From: Reticulitermes speratus
Lineage: Eukaryota; Arthropoda; Insecta; Blattodea; Rhinotermitidae
Length of the DNA stretch: 64,000 bases
Direction of reading: 5' to 3'
Assembly (NCBI GenBank): GCA_021186555.1
Contig: JAJKFL010000330.1
Location: 25,225,444-25,289,443, forward strand
Below are positions 1 to 11,477 of the stretch, piece by piece. The position numbers and the translations under genes are program-made. Below the pieces are notes generated by a model. It was not told the DNA's origin, ran no database searches, and saw nothing but the letters and a program-made list of their open reading frames with translations. The stretch's first letter is position 1, and every line of letters begins with the position of its first letter.

Positions 1-579
1 AACAACGATATGCAATATTACAATTGACAGACAGAGACAGACGAGATGTACATGTTGTGTACTGTCTAAGGACAAGCAGCGGGTGTTGTGAACACGGTAA
101 AAGAAATTTGGGACTATAAAGGTAGAAGAATTTCTGAAAAAAACTGGACAATATTTCTCTTCTCGAGAATAATAGTTGCACGGAATTAACTGTAAAATAA
201 CGTTTGGGAAGGGCGAGCTCCAAACTAAATACATGCCTCCTTTAATTACCTCGAACCGTCACACTTTATGTTGCCTCCTTCCGCACAAGGCTTTCTCCAC
301 TTGTGCACCTTGTAAGAAACATAAAATACAAACCAAACACTGCAGTGAAAGCAGCAAATCTGGTGACAGCTCTTGACGAACACCAAAATTAGTTTTACAG
401 CTGTGCTGCCATTCCCCTCCCAATCGGTACTTTTTCTAAGTCACTTCATCTCCTCAAGCGGAATCAACGTTTTTTTTCTGAATATCGGTATTCTCAAGGG
501 AGAAGTTTGTAATTCCATTCTGTCTTATATTAAGCAGAATTAAATCTCTACTTTTATAGGCCGATTGAAATGGATTTCC

Positions 580-827
580 TTTTTGCTGTGGCGCAACAGC
601 CCAGTTCGGGCCTAGGCCATCTCAATATTGAGGTTTCTAAATCACACACAGACACAAACACCCTGTAAGACTCCTCTGAAAGAGTGATCAGCTCGTCGCA
701 GAGACTGCTAAACACACAACAAACACAAGAGACGAATATCCATGCCTTCAGCGGGACTCGAACTCGCGATCCCAGCAATCAAGCCACTGCAGACCTACGC
801 CTTAGACCGCACGGCCACCGGGATCGA
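580..827 (-). mobile_element. tRNA-derived SINE (SINE-1), diverged copy
   Basis: Read on the minus strand this begins with the tRNA-like head of SINE-1 (GGCCGTGCGGTCTAAGGCG type) at the right edge, then a B-box-like GAGTTCGAGTCCCGC, then the body that encodes the CTGCGACGAGCTG segment shared with the copies at 27.9, 36.4, 48.8 and 54.6 kb. It is the most diverged full-length copy. The flanks hold similar but imperfect words (aaatggatt at the left, aaatggaaa at the right) that may be a decayed target-site duplication. Small open frames crossing it are SINE sequence, not host genes. Confidence 0.8.
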
Positions 828-1974
828 CTTTAAATGGAAATACAAGCCAAGATATGGCTTTGATGTACGGATATTTACATCACTCATTCTTTTCAATTAA
901 GGTAGTTAATGGCTTTATCCAAAACATGAACGGTATTTTCAGTGGTTCAATAATAATGGCATGGAGAAACACTCCACATAACGGAGTGAATGAAAATTAC
1001 ATTAATTTATCGTATTACGACAGAAGTTACATAAATATTTCTTCTGTCAGGAGGTTTTGACTCCCACGAAACTATGCAAGCTGCAGTATTGACATATGTT
1101 ACGGGCACAAACGTTGGAACAAAAATGCATATAAATGTTAAATGCCAGTTTTAACTCTACATGTAAAGTAAATAAAAACAGTTTCACTTGTGTAATCGAT
1201 GCAAATCGCTTGTACTTCTGGGATGATGGAAGCCGCTAAGATTAATACACTGAATTCGTTGTTCTGGTTCACTCACCAACAATCCAGCCAATATGCTAAT
1301 GTAATGGAAGGATGAAATCAAAGCCAATAAACAGTGGATTGACCCTACCAATGAGCTACAACAATTACACAACAGCCAAGCATGAACAATTGTGACGTGT
1401 GTGTGCGGACAACTACGCTCACTCCCACCACACTGCATTATTCTGAAGAGGACGTCCTCCCGCTATTTATACCAGTAATGCAATATCACACACCAAGTGA
1501 TCAGGCCTGTCCATGCAATACATGCAACACTGTATCACTGAAGAGTAAATACAGAGTGAGGCCAGGCTAGTGTCATTTGATCTCACACCGCAGCAAGCTA
1601 GATTGTCTCCCAGGAAATGAACGTGTCAAGGGTTACGGACACAAGGTTGTCATTAAACTTTTCAATTACGTAGACAATCGTTAAATTTAATACAATTAGC
1701 CATCACAATCTGTACATACAGGAGAATACAGTTAACACTATAAATTATTTATCCTGTGCACCAGTTTTCCTGATTTTCCATCGGTCGATTTTTACAGCAC
1801 TGAAATGGTCTTCTGTTTTGTTGGGCACTTTTATGTTTTAATCTCGGAATTTAGCCATTACATTCAACAAATCAATTTGAACAGCGCCAAGTTACATTTG
1901 CCAACTACATAGCTTTATACTCCTTGCTTTCTATGGCTGTGATATGTGACCTCCTATCCTTATGGAGGAAAAGT
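828..1974. other. No recognisable feature
   Basis: AT-rich sequence with only short frames (up to 84 codons). I see no splice-bounded coding segment, tRNA or tandem repeat. A minus-strand GTGAGT follows an open frame near 1270 but there is no convincing acceptor to pair with it. Confidence 0.4.
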
Positions 1975-2600
1975 GCTTGCGGATAACTGGTTAAAGGTGC
2001 TGAGAAAAATATTTGGGTCTAAAAAGAAAGTAATGTGAGACGTGTTCAAGGAGGATTAGATGGGTAGGTCATTTTATATTCATGTGATATATGATAAATT
2101 CGTAAGCATTACGACCAGTGTACCCTATAATCCCGAATATGAGGCGAGTTATTTTCGCAAACAGCCGCATAAAAAACTGAGGTTCGCCCTGTAAGTGAGG
2201 CCTTACGTCATTTCCCAGCAACACGTCATTTCCTAGTAAGTTGTGACTAATAATGCATGCTATGGCGCCCTTCTTTCTCACTCAATATCCCAGCATACAT
2301 TACTTTCAGTTTTATACCTGCCTCTCAAATATGTTATTAATTTTTAATACATTTTCGAAATTTTCTAAGTTTTTTTTCTCTAAATTCCCAAATGGGAAAG
2401 AGGGAGTCGCCATATATTCGGGTTTATACGGTAACTTAATGGAATACAGAAAAGGCCGGGACGACTTTTGGATGATGAGAGAATGACATTAAGGTGGACA
2501 TGAGTAAAACTGGGCGAGAATGTGGACTCAACTCATCTGGCTCAGGATAAGGACCAGTGGCAAAACAACGTGTAATTGACTCTCGAGTTCCATAAGTAAT
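1975..2600 (+). mobile_element. LINE C-terminal remnants split by unrelated DNA
   Basis: Two decayed pieces of the same non-LTR reverse-transcriptase-type protein lie in order. The piece at about 1990-2065 reads VLRKIFGSKKKVM and then, after frame changes, a RIRWVGH-like stretch. The piece at about 2440-2600 has a GRPRRRW-like remnant followed by a frame reading WTQLIWL/DSTHLAQDKDQWQ, which corresponds to the family ending D.I.LAQDRD.WR seen at 50.5 kb. About 375 bp between them (2066-2440) does not match the LINE and may be an insertion or a deletion scar. Several stops and frameshifts make it a pseudogene. Confidence 0.55.
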
Positions 2601-3309
2601 GACTATGAGCCAGTTAAGTGTTACAGTGAAATGCGCCAGCACAATAATTTCAGCTTGATCACTGCCAGTGATGCCGTCTAATTTGTGACCGGATCCTGAA
2701 CTTTACTCTAAGGACAATAATTGAGCGTTATGGCGTTGTTACCATTCATGTTACCTATTCGGTTGGTAACAAATTCAAATCCCACAGGGGTGCACAAATC
2801 CCGGGCGGCAGATCGCCCAGGCGACAATTTTTTACGGTTGCGCCTAATATTTGTGGGTCCTCAGTACGGAACTTGCTTCATGTCACCCTTCCCATGACTG
2901 GTATTTTGGCGTGGATCCTCAATTTTGGAAAGTTCTACCCATGACGAAAATATTTTTATTCTTGTCTCTGTCCTTACGATAAACAAAGCAACTTCTTTTG
3001 AAAGAAGTTAAAAATGAAAAATTATTTTCTCTCTTCGATTATTTATCCCAATGAAATTCATTTTCATTTCTACGTTAGAAGAGCGGATTAAAGTTAGAAA
3101 CTTATCCTCCAGATGGCGCCATAAAAATACAATGTTCTCACATATCAAGTATGTAAAAATAGTGTGAAGTGAGAAAGATATAACACACAGACAGTCAACG
3201 AGCCTACATAAAAAGTTACAAAGCTGCTCATTAGGTACACAAATACAATCACTGTGAACAATTTCAAATCTGTTACAAAATATTTAGAACCTGGAAGCAG
3301 CAATACGCG
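2601..3309. other. No recognisable feature
   Basis: Nothing beyond short frames and simple AT-rich sequence; no repeat family I could match inside the window. Confidence 0.35.
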
Positions 3310-3372
3310 AAGTATTCTGTATCTGACAAAGGAAGATTTCTGAAACGTCAGAAAGACATATCATAATGATAT
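3310..3372 (+). ncRNA. Hammerhead-like motif, decayed
   Basis: CTGACAA (3323-3329) is followed by AGGAA-ga-TTTCT, which can form a 5-bp stem, then GAAACGTC (3342-3349). This matches the hammerhead order CUGANGA - helix II - GAAA - minimal helix III - UH, except that the invariant G before the last A of the core is A. Bases on either side (tctgtat before the core, agaaaga after the cleavage position) can still pair at 5 of 7 positions, as expected for helix I. Probably a dead copy of the repeat family described at 14.4 and 38.9 kb. Confidence 0.5.
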
Positions 3373-5744
3373 AACGTCTGGAGATCATATTCCTTGAGGG
3401 TCCCTAACGAACGTTTCTTTGTTGTGTTTATGCAATGTATTTAGAGGACAGAACTGCTGGAGAGACAAGAGGATCAGTTAGACTCAAAAGACACAAAAGG
3501 AAGGTGTTACAGAGGATAAATGACGTTCATTTACATGCATCTAGCAACTGCTAATTTTCTTCTTCTCATCCTACTGCAGCTACTATATAAGGCTGGTTAC
3601 AGTATTCTCCACTTCTGTCATTTATACTTCACTTTGACAATGTTCATTAACCAGATTGCTTAAGGAAACAGGGCGTTCATTATAAGGCACAGAAACATGT
3701 TGAATAAGTCGTAGAATTTACAGCCCACCACCGTTTCTTGCTTTGCATTACGAGTAGATTCAGTTCCTTCTACGCCCAGCTCTTTATAACTCCCGGCCCA
3801 TGCTCTCCGGGACGTTCATTTCGTCCTCTCCTTCCTTTCATGCAACGTTAATTCTCATTTACAAACTTCTTATCTTTGTACTTGCTACATGCATCCTCCT
3901 CTCCTCAGCATTTCCGTTTACGTCTTCTTTCTTCAATACACATTATTATTATACATGTCGTTCCCCGATACAAAGTACAAAATTATTTTTATGTTGTCTA
4001 TAATTCAGAAGTGTCCTTCTCAGTTTGTTCTAAATTTCCTCAACTTCGCTCTCCTTCTCATATCTGCCTCTGTCCAATCTTCAAATTACCTCATTTGCCT
4101 GGTCACAAAAGTAACTTTATTTATTTAGATTGTATGTAGTTTTTAAATCAGTAAGCAAAACTATCTGCCAGTAAACAATATCAAATATATACTTTTGAAT
4201 GTTTTACAAAACGAGGCAATTTTTATAACGTTTTTCAAACACAGAATATATAGCTATTTTGCACAGTAACGCTCTTAACCACGGGCACCGAATATCACCA
4301 CCATAAACAGATACGAATTGGACTTCCGCAGGTATGAAACATGCGTGTTCGACACTACGCATCACAGCCGTGTGAATCTCGAATCTCGCACGGTGGTATA
4401 TATTTAAGCTATTTTACGGCATTTATCCACTACTGGATATACCGTGTTATGCGAAATTCTGAACGGAAAAATCACTGCCGCAACTCAAACATACTGTGAC
4501 AAAAGCTACAAACCATGCAAAATACACTGCACACCTAACAACAATACAGCCGCCAAGCCATTTTTATAATTAGCTTCAATTTTCATGTCAGTAAATGACT
4601 ATGGTGGCTACTAGTATGCTGTATCTATAATGGTAGAACATAGCCCTTAACTGCTAGTAAAATTGTCTGTACCGCTAGATTAAAATTACACCTCTGTATG
4701 TTGTCCAAGCAGAGTATTCATATATCTCATAAGAATCCTACAATAAACAACCACTACTTCCCTACACAGGATTTACAAATTGGTCTGACAGTGTTCTCTG
4801 TGACGTTCGAAATAATCTTTATATAATGCAGATTAATTTCAGTCTTCAAAGAGATAAACACACATAAAACGCTAGAACAAATATTTCATATCAAAACTAC
4901 AGATCCAGTAGCGCAGCAAAGTTTTTATATTCTCTCCGAAAAGAGACGGCCAAGTAGTGAATGTACTTGAAGCAATCCACTTGAATGAATATTTGCAACT
5001 TTGAAACGTCTTCTTGAAACGTCTATAAACTTGGAGGATTCTTAGTTGGACGCTACAGCCAAATTCATTCTTGTTTGATGTCTTCATACCATGTCAATAT
5101 TTAAACATAAAGTGTATTTATATTCTCAAATGCGGCGGCATGTAAAAATGTTGTATGTACCAACACCGTACACCTGTTATACCTTATTACATGACAAAGG
5201 CATTTCGATGCTAATGTATCATCTTCAGTGTCTCCTGCTCAAGTCTACATTTTATGCTTACCAGAAGGTATGCATAAATTAAAAGGAGGTGCATTCTGTA
5301 GGTGCAAGCCAGGCTTTCTTAAACTTTTATTCAGGGGAGATTCAGTCTCTGATGAAAGAGATACTCGTGATGCTACGCCATCTTCTCGCTGCTCTTAACG
5401 TCTTTGTTTCCCGATATGCAGCTCTCTTGTGTACACCGACCCTACGAATCCATTCAGTTGATTAAAGTCCGCCATCTACCTACTGAGATACATCGTTGAA
5501 AAAATACACTTCATAACAATTTGTCTACAGTCGGTAAAACACGGAATTATTTCACCACCATATTCATGACTAACATTATCAGTCACGATGATGTCACGAA
5601 ATTCGGCAACTTCTCTGTCAACCAGTCCCTTAATCGGCCTTCCATATTTTGTTTTTACAGTTGGTTTGCATCTACTATAGGCTTAAACACACACTCACAA
5701 AGCACTATGTTCCTTGTATTCGAAAAACTTTATTCTGACAAGGA
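3373..5744. other. No recognisable gene
   Basis: Overlapping short frames at 3800-4139 come from a pyrimidine-rich stretch and have low-complexity compositions. Near 4998-5024 there are two GAAACGTC words 16 bp apart without a convincing upstream core. I see no exon structure. Confidence 0.4.
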
Positions 5745-5960
5745 GTTGAGACAGCGTAGTGACTGGGCTACGGGTTGGACGATCTGGAGTTCGATTCCCC
5801 GTACAGGCAAGACAGTTTTCTCTTCCCGCAACGTCCAGAACGGCTCTGTGGTCACACTAGCCTCTTATTCTATGGGTACCGGGGGTCCCTTCCGAGTGGG
5901 TAAATGGTTAAAGTGGCCAGGGCCTGACGTTGACAATGACCTCTCTCTATTGCCTTCTGA
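5745..5960 (+). mobile_element. SINE-3-type interspersed repeat
   Basis: Starts with a gggctacgggttggacga head and a B-box-like GAGTTCGATTCCCC at about 5788-5801. It continues through the signature words ccagaacggctctgtgg, gggtaccgggg and gtaaa..ggtt...gtggcc..ggcctgacgttgac. The same order of words is found at 24.7 and 51.4 kb on this strand and, reversed, at 14.7, 42.6, 54.0 and 60.7 kb. The 169-codon frame spanning it runs from unrelated upstream DNA into the repeat and is not a gene. A run of GGAC repeats follows at 6061-6073. Confidence 0.7.
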
Positions 5961-6509
5961 AGTAATAATTAATTACCATAAGGTTAAAAGCGGTTTAAAT
6001 TTATTAATGACTTCAAAATTAATACAATAAAAATTGCCAAATTATTTATGGTACGATAGACGGACGGACGGACAGAGATACATGCACAGAAGACCCTCAT
6101 TTAGCTCACATCTAAAACCTTCAGAATAACGTAGTGCTCAAATCACCACTTCCAACACAAGCAGACATTAGCACTTCGGATGCAATGTGGAGTGCAACAC
6201 GCAGGCTAACACATCAATACGCCTTGATTCGCTGCATCCCGCAAAACGCACTATTGTTGGAGTGTAAACACATGGCGAGGCATGTAAACGAAACTTCAGC
6301 TGACCAATGTGTTTCTAAGCGCTCTGCTGACTGCGCTGTTAATTGCCTCATACCGAGCGAAATTCCAGTACAACATACACAACATACATCCATACACAGA
6401 ATTGTAAAGGATAATTTTACAAGCACCGAAACCAAATTCGAGTTTCTTCATCTCTGATCGTGTTCCTAATAAACTGGGGGTCAACAGATATTCACGTAAT
6501 ATTTAACAG

Positions 6510-6728
6510 AAAGGTATTTTGTAGACGACATTTTATTCTGGGATATGAAGAGGTGAAAATGGGCAATATGCTCCCGATGTTTCGAAGAGAAGTGATGTGT
6601 TAATCTTCAAGGGTCTGAAGCTCGGACATAAGAAAATCTTTGAAACGTCGGAAAGGGATTACACCCTGACGTGGAGTCACGTCCCAAGAGAAGGGAATAA
6701 TCAACCACACGGCCGTGAAAACCTTAAC
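6510..6728. mobile_element. Hammerhead-like foldback element
   Basis: The left arm carries the motif on the minus strand: CTTGAAGAT on the minus strand near 6603-6611 and GAAACATCGG near 6574-6583. The right arm carries TTTGAAACGTCGG on the plus strand at 6640-6652, but its CTGANGA half is degraded. Outside the motif the right arm read on the minus strand gives aaggttttca...gtgtggttgattatt...ttgggacgtgac. That is the outer-arm sequence shared with 7.6, 11.5, 48.5 and 57.5 kb. The stem between the core and GAAA is poor, so self-cleavage is unlikely today. Confidence 0.6.
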
Positions 6729-6939
6729 ACTAGTACACGTATCTGGTAGTTGAGAAAAAATCAACCTTTCTATTACACAATTCCACCACGGAATTCGATT
6801 CGACGCCAGTTCCATCTAGCCCTCGTGATCATAACATGCTCCAACATAACAACATAAGGTAATGTATATATAAAGTAAATTTGTAGCGTGTTCGCTTAAT
6901 GTTTTCTACCTCCTCGGCTATCCTAAAAACCTGATACCA

Positions 6940-7186
6940 CTTCACACAAAGAAAAGGCTTTTATGGCGATTTAATGTCGCCACAACAATAAAAAGTACTT
7001 TTCCTTCATGTAAAGTTCCCGACATTTTTGCCCGAGTTTAACAAAATTCAGATTTTTTCTACAGATTTAGGTAAGTCTCCAATATCAAATTTTACGAAAA
7101 TCCGTCCCGTGGGAGCCGCGCTGATAAAGGCGGACAGGCGGAAGGACATGACGAAGCTAGTAGTCGCCTGTCGCAATTTTGCAAAC
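6940..7186 (-). mobile_element. Element E, partial copy
   Basis: On the minus strand this reads ACGCGTTTGCAAAATTGCGA, then CTAGCTTCGTCATGTC, then a TCCG/TGTC-rich block, then gggacggattttcgtaaaat. That is the same order as the first 170 bp of the copies at 25.8 and 46.0 kb. Homology continues to a tactttacatgaagg-like word near 7010. Its outer end abuts a 37-bp minisatellite exactly. Confidence 0.65.
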
Positions 7187-7524
7187 GCGTCTACAAACTG
7201 TGTTCAAGCAAACATTTACACACGCGTCTACAAACTGTGTTCAAGCAAACATTTACACACGCGTCTACAAACTGTGTTCAAGCGAACATTTACACACGCG
7301 TCTACTAACTGTGTTCAAGCAAACATTTACACACGCGTCTACAAACTGTGTTCAAGCGAACATTTACACACGCGTCTACTAACTGTGTTCAAGCAAACAT
7401 TTACACACACGTCTACAAACTGTGTTCAAGCAAACATTTACACACGCGCCTTCAAACTGTGTTCAAGCAAACATTTACACACGCGTCTACAAACTGTGTT
7501 CAAGCAAACATTTACACACGCGTC
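7187..7524 (+). repeat. 37-bp minisatellite, 9 units
   Basis: Nine tandem 37-bp units start at GCGTCTACAAACTG and contain TGTTCAAGCAAACATT. The first nine unit starts fall every 37 bp from 7187 (7224, 7261 and so on). Units differ at a few positions, such as AAGCAAAC/AAGCGAAC and TACAAAC/TACTAAC. Since 37 is not a multiple of 3, the 170-codon frame across it cycles through three readings of the unit and is an artefact. The array begins at the terminus of an Element E copy. Confidence 0.95.
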
Positions 7525-7579
7525 CCGCTTCTGTGACTAGCAGAACGTCAACATAGCAAGCGTCACATGTCTTGTGAGA

Positions 7580-7802
7580 TCTGAGGTTCTCAGTGTGGTG
7601 AATGAAACTGCCTTCTGCTATGGGACGTCTTTGAGACCGATACCGAAATACGTTTCTGACAAATCTCCTGCCCCCGTCTTCAGGATTTCTCTTGTACCTG
7701 AATAATAAGGCAGAAAGTTGCCCCTAAACGTCGGTAAGTCTGCACCGGACTCTACGACGGTACATCTCATATGATAGCATAGCTCAACAGTGTACAGACC
7801 TT
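7580..7802. mobile_element. Hammerhead-like foldback element
   Basis: The left outer arm starts TGAGGTTCTCAGTGTGGTG, identical over 18 bp to the element at 48.5 kb. The left motif on the minus strand is CTGAAGA (rc at about 7679-7685) ... GAAACGTA. The right motif on the plus strand is CTGAATA (7698-7704), a stem with GGCA/TGCC, then TAAACGTCGGTAAG. The right arm's GAAA has become TAAA, so neither motif is intact. The two arms face each other as inverted copies around about 7690. Confidence 0.65.
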
Positions 7803-9060
7803 TTTTGTAGACCTTGTGTATTTCTTTCTCGCCATGCGTTACACGAGTCCTCTATTTTCAGGGGCTCTCATCTCTTCCTAATTGCATAAGCAGGCCTCAA
7901 CATTCCCGCTGGGTCCACTGCGGAAAAGCGTCGTGAGTTGGCTGAGAATGAACTAACAGCCGCATTATTCCTCAGAGTCACACATAACAAATATTTGCAT
8001 GAGCAAAATGTAGCACAAATGAAAACAAGTTGAAATGGCTTCGCATAAAAAATTCAAACAAATGTCGTACCAAGTATACAGTGTTCGTAAGATATGAGGA
8101 ACGTTTTTGAAGAAAATGTTTAGAATACTATCTGCCAGCTACAATGGAAAACAGTCCGAGGTGAATGTACGGAATGCTGTGTCAAAATTACTATTATGAA
8201 AGTCTCTCACTGTGAGTTCACACTGAAGCTTTTCATGTTTGTTAAATATACAAGCGTACCATGCAGAATGATTCAGTCCTATATTGTTATGAACAGCCGG
8301 CACACTTTAAATGACGAACATTTGGATATTCTGCATTCGTACATTCGGTGTTGTTTCATCGACTTCACTCTTTCCAAGGGAACCTTCCCCCTTAATCACA
8401 GCAGCTGGTTAGTTCGTTCAAGAAGATATCACTGTCTCAGAACATACAGTGTCAGGTGAAGTGTTTTTGGTGATGTGGCAAAATTTTTAAAGGAAGCGAT
8501 CTTGACCTACTACAGGTAATATCCCTGCATTTTTCTGTAGCGAATGAAAAAATCACGAAACCTCTAGTCAGAGTAGCCGGTTTTTCGGGCGAAATTCGAA
8601 ACAAGGACGCTTCGAGTATGTCTGCAGTACTTATTTATACACGTAAATAATAAGTCTTTGGGAAAATTTAGGAGGCCGTAACTGGTTCGAGATATTGGTA
8701 CAAACCCGTCTATTTGCGTCTGAAACTTGTGCATAAGGCTCCAATTTGCAAGGTCGGAAGTGAAGTTTGAAATCAGTTACACCAGATCAAATCAGGATAA
8801 AATTTCTTCTTAAGATCTGACACAAATAACTTTTGTATTTCGTTCAACATGTAATTGGATTTCACGCCATTTTAAGCGTGTTGCTAGGACCATGTAAATG
8901 AACAGATAGTAAATCTTCCCACTTTAGGCGCGTTCATCATAATAAATGTTAAATTCGTACCTGTAAATACCTTCCAGAGAAAACAGCGAGTACTTTAACA
9001 CATACTGTAAGATTTATCTGTGTACTGGCAATAGATTTACAATCGATCATCACCGAGAAA
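7803..9060. other. No recognisable feature
   Basis: Short frames only (up to 87 codons at 8196-8459, without family resemblance). No tandem or inverted repeat noticed. Confidence 0.35.
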
Positions 9061-9066
9061 TATTAC

Positions 9067-9640
9067 GTGGGAAGAGTTACGGTGCATATTGTAAATGCTT
9101 ATACTCTAGTTTATGCTAATGATGTTAACATATTGGGTAGAAGCATACATACTATAAAGAAAAACACAGAATCTTTAGTAGTCGTTAGTAAGGAGATTTA
9201 TCTAGAAGTAAATGCTGAGAAAACTAAGTACATGGTCATGTCTCGATATCATAAGAGTGGAACAGTTCAAATATTTGGGAACAACCAAAACGAATCGAAA
9301 TTCCATTCAGGAAGAAATTAAGAGCAGATTGAAGTCGGGGAATGCTTGTTATCATTCTGTGCAAGATCTTCTGTCTTCCAGTTTGCTATCCAAAAATATA
9401 AAGATGAAGATATTCAGAACTACAATTTTCCCGTTAGTTTGTATGGGTGTGAAGCTTGGTCTCTCAGATTTAGGGAGGAACGTAGCTTGAGGTGTTCGAG
9501 AATAGGGTGCTGAGGAGGATATTTGGGCCTAAGGAGGAAGAGAAAACAGGAGGGTGGAAATAATGAGGAGCTTTATGACCTGTACTCCTCACCAAATATT
9601 ATTCGGGTAATCAAGTCAAGAAGAATGAGATATGTAATTT
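9067..9640 (+). mobile_element. LINE reverse transcriptase remnant (palm to C-terminus)
   Basis: A decayed non-LTR reverse transcriptase. The first frame (from 9067) reads TLVYANDVNILGRS, the position of the FADD/YADD catalytic box, here YAND at 9112-9123. It goes on to LEVNAEKTKYMVMSR, typical of the palm region that follows. A frameshift near 9260 moves to FKYLGTTKTN...EEIKSRL.SGNACYHSVQ.LLSS.LLSKN.K, the usual thumb-side segment. A second shift gives YGCEAWSL, then RRYLG/IFGPK, then EELYDLYSSPNIIRV and KSRRMRYV near 9600. It is truncated at both ends and interrupted by stops. The clade is not certain. Element E follows directly in reverse. Confidence 0.85.
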
Positions 9641-9800
9641 CTGTCCGATTTTGACACAAATCGGCACGCTTTGACAAATTTTATTAAAAATTCCAAATAT
9701 GGAGTTTCACGAAAATCTGTCCGGTGGGAGTCACTGTGTTTCATACGAACGGACGGACAGACAAAGCTATGGCGGAGCTACTAGCTGATTTTTGCAGTTC
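9641..9800 (-). mobile_element. Element E, short diverged copy
   Basis: On the minus strand the order is gcttccgcaaaagaa..gcaaaa, agctagtagctccgccatagctttg, TCTGTCCGTCCGTTCG, ccaccggacagattttcgtgaaactcc. This follows the first 150 bp of the full copies. It is diverged and joined to the end of the LINE fragment. Confidence 0.5.
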
Positions 9801-10088
9801 TTTTGCGGAAGCAACTGGAGTTGAATTTGAAAACAAACAAGTCACTGTAAGCTCGTTGGCGTGTAATGAAGTATTTCATAAAGCTGTCAGCAAATAAGGG
9901 ATCACGTTTCAAGAAACTGAAGTGGAATATAAGCATGCAATTCACATAATTTCCAACAGCGAGCTGACGAACTGTATTTTAACCGCAGTGACATGAGTTT
10001 CTGACACATGTTTCCTATAACTCCTAAATATTCTCTACGTGACTACACAACAACCGCGTATAAGCTTAAAGTGATTCACCCCCGTAAT

Positions 10089-10205
10089 GTTTACAATACA
10101 ACAAGAAATGTCAATATATTCAGTCCAAAAACAACTTTATTTTGTCAGCAAAATAAAGTTGTTTGTAAACTGCCTATTTGCATTTCTTGTCAAAGTGCTT
10201 ACAAA
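10089..10205. repeat. Imperfect inverted repeat with perfect 16-bp core hairpin
   Basis: AAACAACTTTATTTTG (10129-10144), a TCAG loop, and its exact complement CAAAATAAAGTTGTTT (10149-10164). Beyond the core the arms still resemble each other, for example acaagaaatg at 10101-10110 against catttcttgt about 10180. This suggests a longer foldback of about 115 bp. No hammerhead motif and no family match in this window. Confidence 0.75.
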
Positions 10206-11477
10206 ATTACGAACTGTAAAGCTAGTAGACACACGGCGCAACCTTTCGCCATATTTACTATTAATTTAACTGACGTATTTGTTAGCTTCCGCCATTTCTG
10301 TCTTTTTCCATCATGCGATTCAATAGTGACTTTCACACCTTAGCCATCGTGTTTCCTTCCCTCTCTTTGGACACCCACGATTCTATTTTTAAGTAGGATT
10401 GCCTCAGTAACAAAATCTGTGTTTAGATTTTTATCCAAAACAAAACCCTTTTGATCGGTTCACACCAATCTCTTTTTCCTTCAGCCTCGCCTTTGTATCA
10501 AAATGTTGCAATTGCTGCTTGTCTGGACCTAAACGTTCTTATTTGAAGTTAGTTTTTCTTTCAATATAAAAATCACTGATCTAAGGACAGCTAGATAAAT
10601 ATTTGTAAAGAAATAGCTCTCAAACTGCAAAAGCAAATTCTATCGTGCATTACAATTCACACTTTAAATACACGAGAGAACTAATAAATTAATAACCTCA
10701 TGCATAAATTTGCACAGGGTTACGGTGGTTTATGTTGACAGGCTTAGGAGCAGGGTCGGAAATTGGCGTTCAAGATGAGATGCAAGGAATTACATCACGC
10801 CTGAATTCAAACATCTCGCCTATAATATTCGATTAGCAGTCAACCGACTAAAACTTTACACCCCAAGCATTTATAAGCGTATTTTCTATACCTGATCAGA
10901 ATCGATTGAATTTTTATGGGTAATGAATGTATGGATTAATGATAGACTGAGTGTGTGGATATGCAGGGAATGTTGGACTGTGCCGGCAGATACTGGAGGG
11001 CTCATGGAAAACCTTATTAAAGATGGACACATTCTGATACTTTAAGTAATTTAATTTTCGTTAATTAAATCCTTTGGATGAACTCTATATTTAAATCTTT
11101 CGTACGCTCTTTTGCCGTAAGATACCATATCATACTTGTGACATGATTCGAGGATCAAATTTGCAAAACTTTATCGGATAATATGTGTATCGGTGTTTTG
11201 CATTTTCGTAACAAACTTGAAAAAGGAAAATAGGCACTTAATGGTGTTTCTAAGACGGAAGTTGCAAAATATCACTGGGAATTGTGCATCCTGATTTTCG
11301 TATTTTCATGGAGACCTCGAGACTGGTAACTCTCCTATGTTATATCTTTTACAAAACTGACGGCACAAACAAAATAGAAACGTCTGTGTTTGCAAGTAAC
11401 TAGAAGGGCAGAAAGCTTAGGCTGGGAGGGCGGAGGGGGGAAGGCACTTTTAATGTTACCAAAACCCCAACAAAATT
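10206..11477. other. No recognisable feature
   Basis: AT-rich, with short frames only. No exon-like segment bounded by strong splice signals was seen. Confidence 0.35.

Noticed and set aside
3800-4139. Three overlapping plus-strand frames up to 87 codons
   Set aside because: They come from one pyrimidine-rich stretch; all three frames being open reflects composition, not coding.
4990-5030. Two GAAACGTC words as hammerhead remnants
   Set aside because: No upstream CTGANGA core or pairing stem could be identified.
5521-6030. 169-codon plus-strand frame
   Set aside because: Its second half is the SINE-3 repeat in one reading frame; other copies are closed in that frame.
7028-7540. 170-codon frame with repeated CSSKHLHTR-like words
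   Set aside because: It is a 37-bp minisatellite read in rotating frames, joined to a transposon end.
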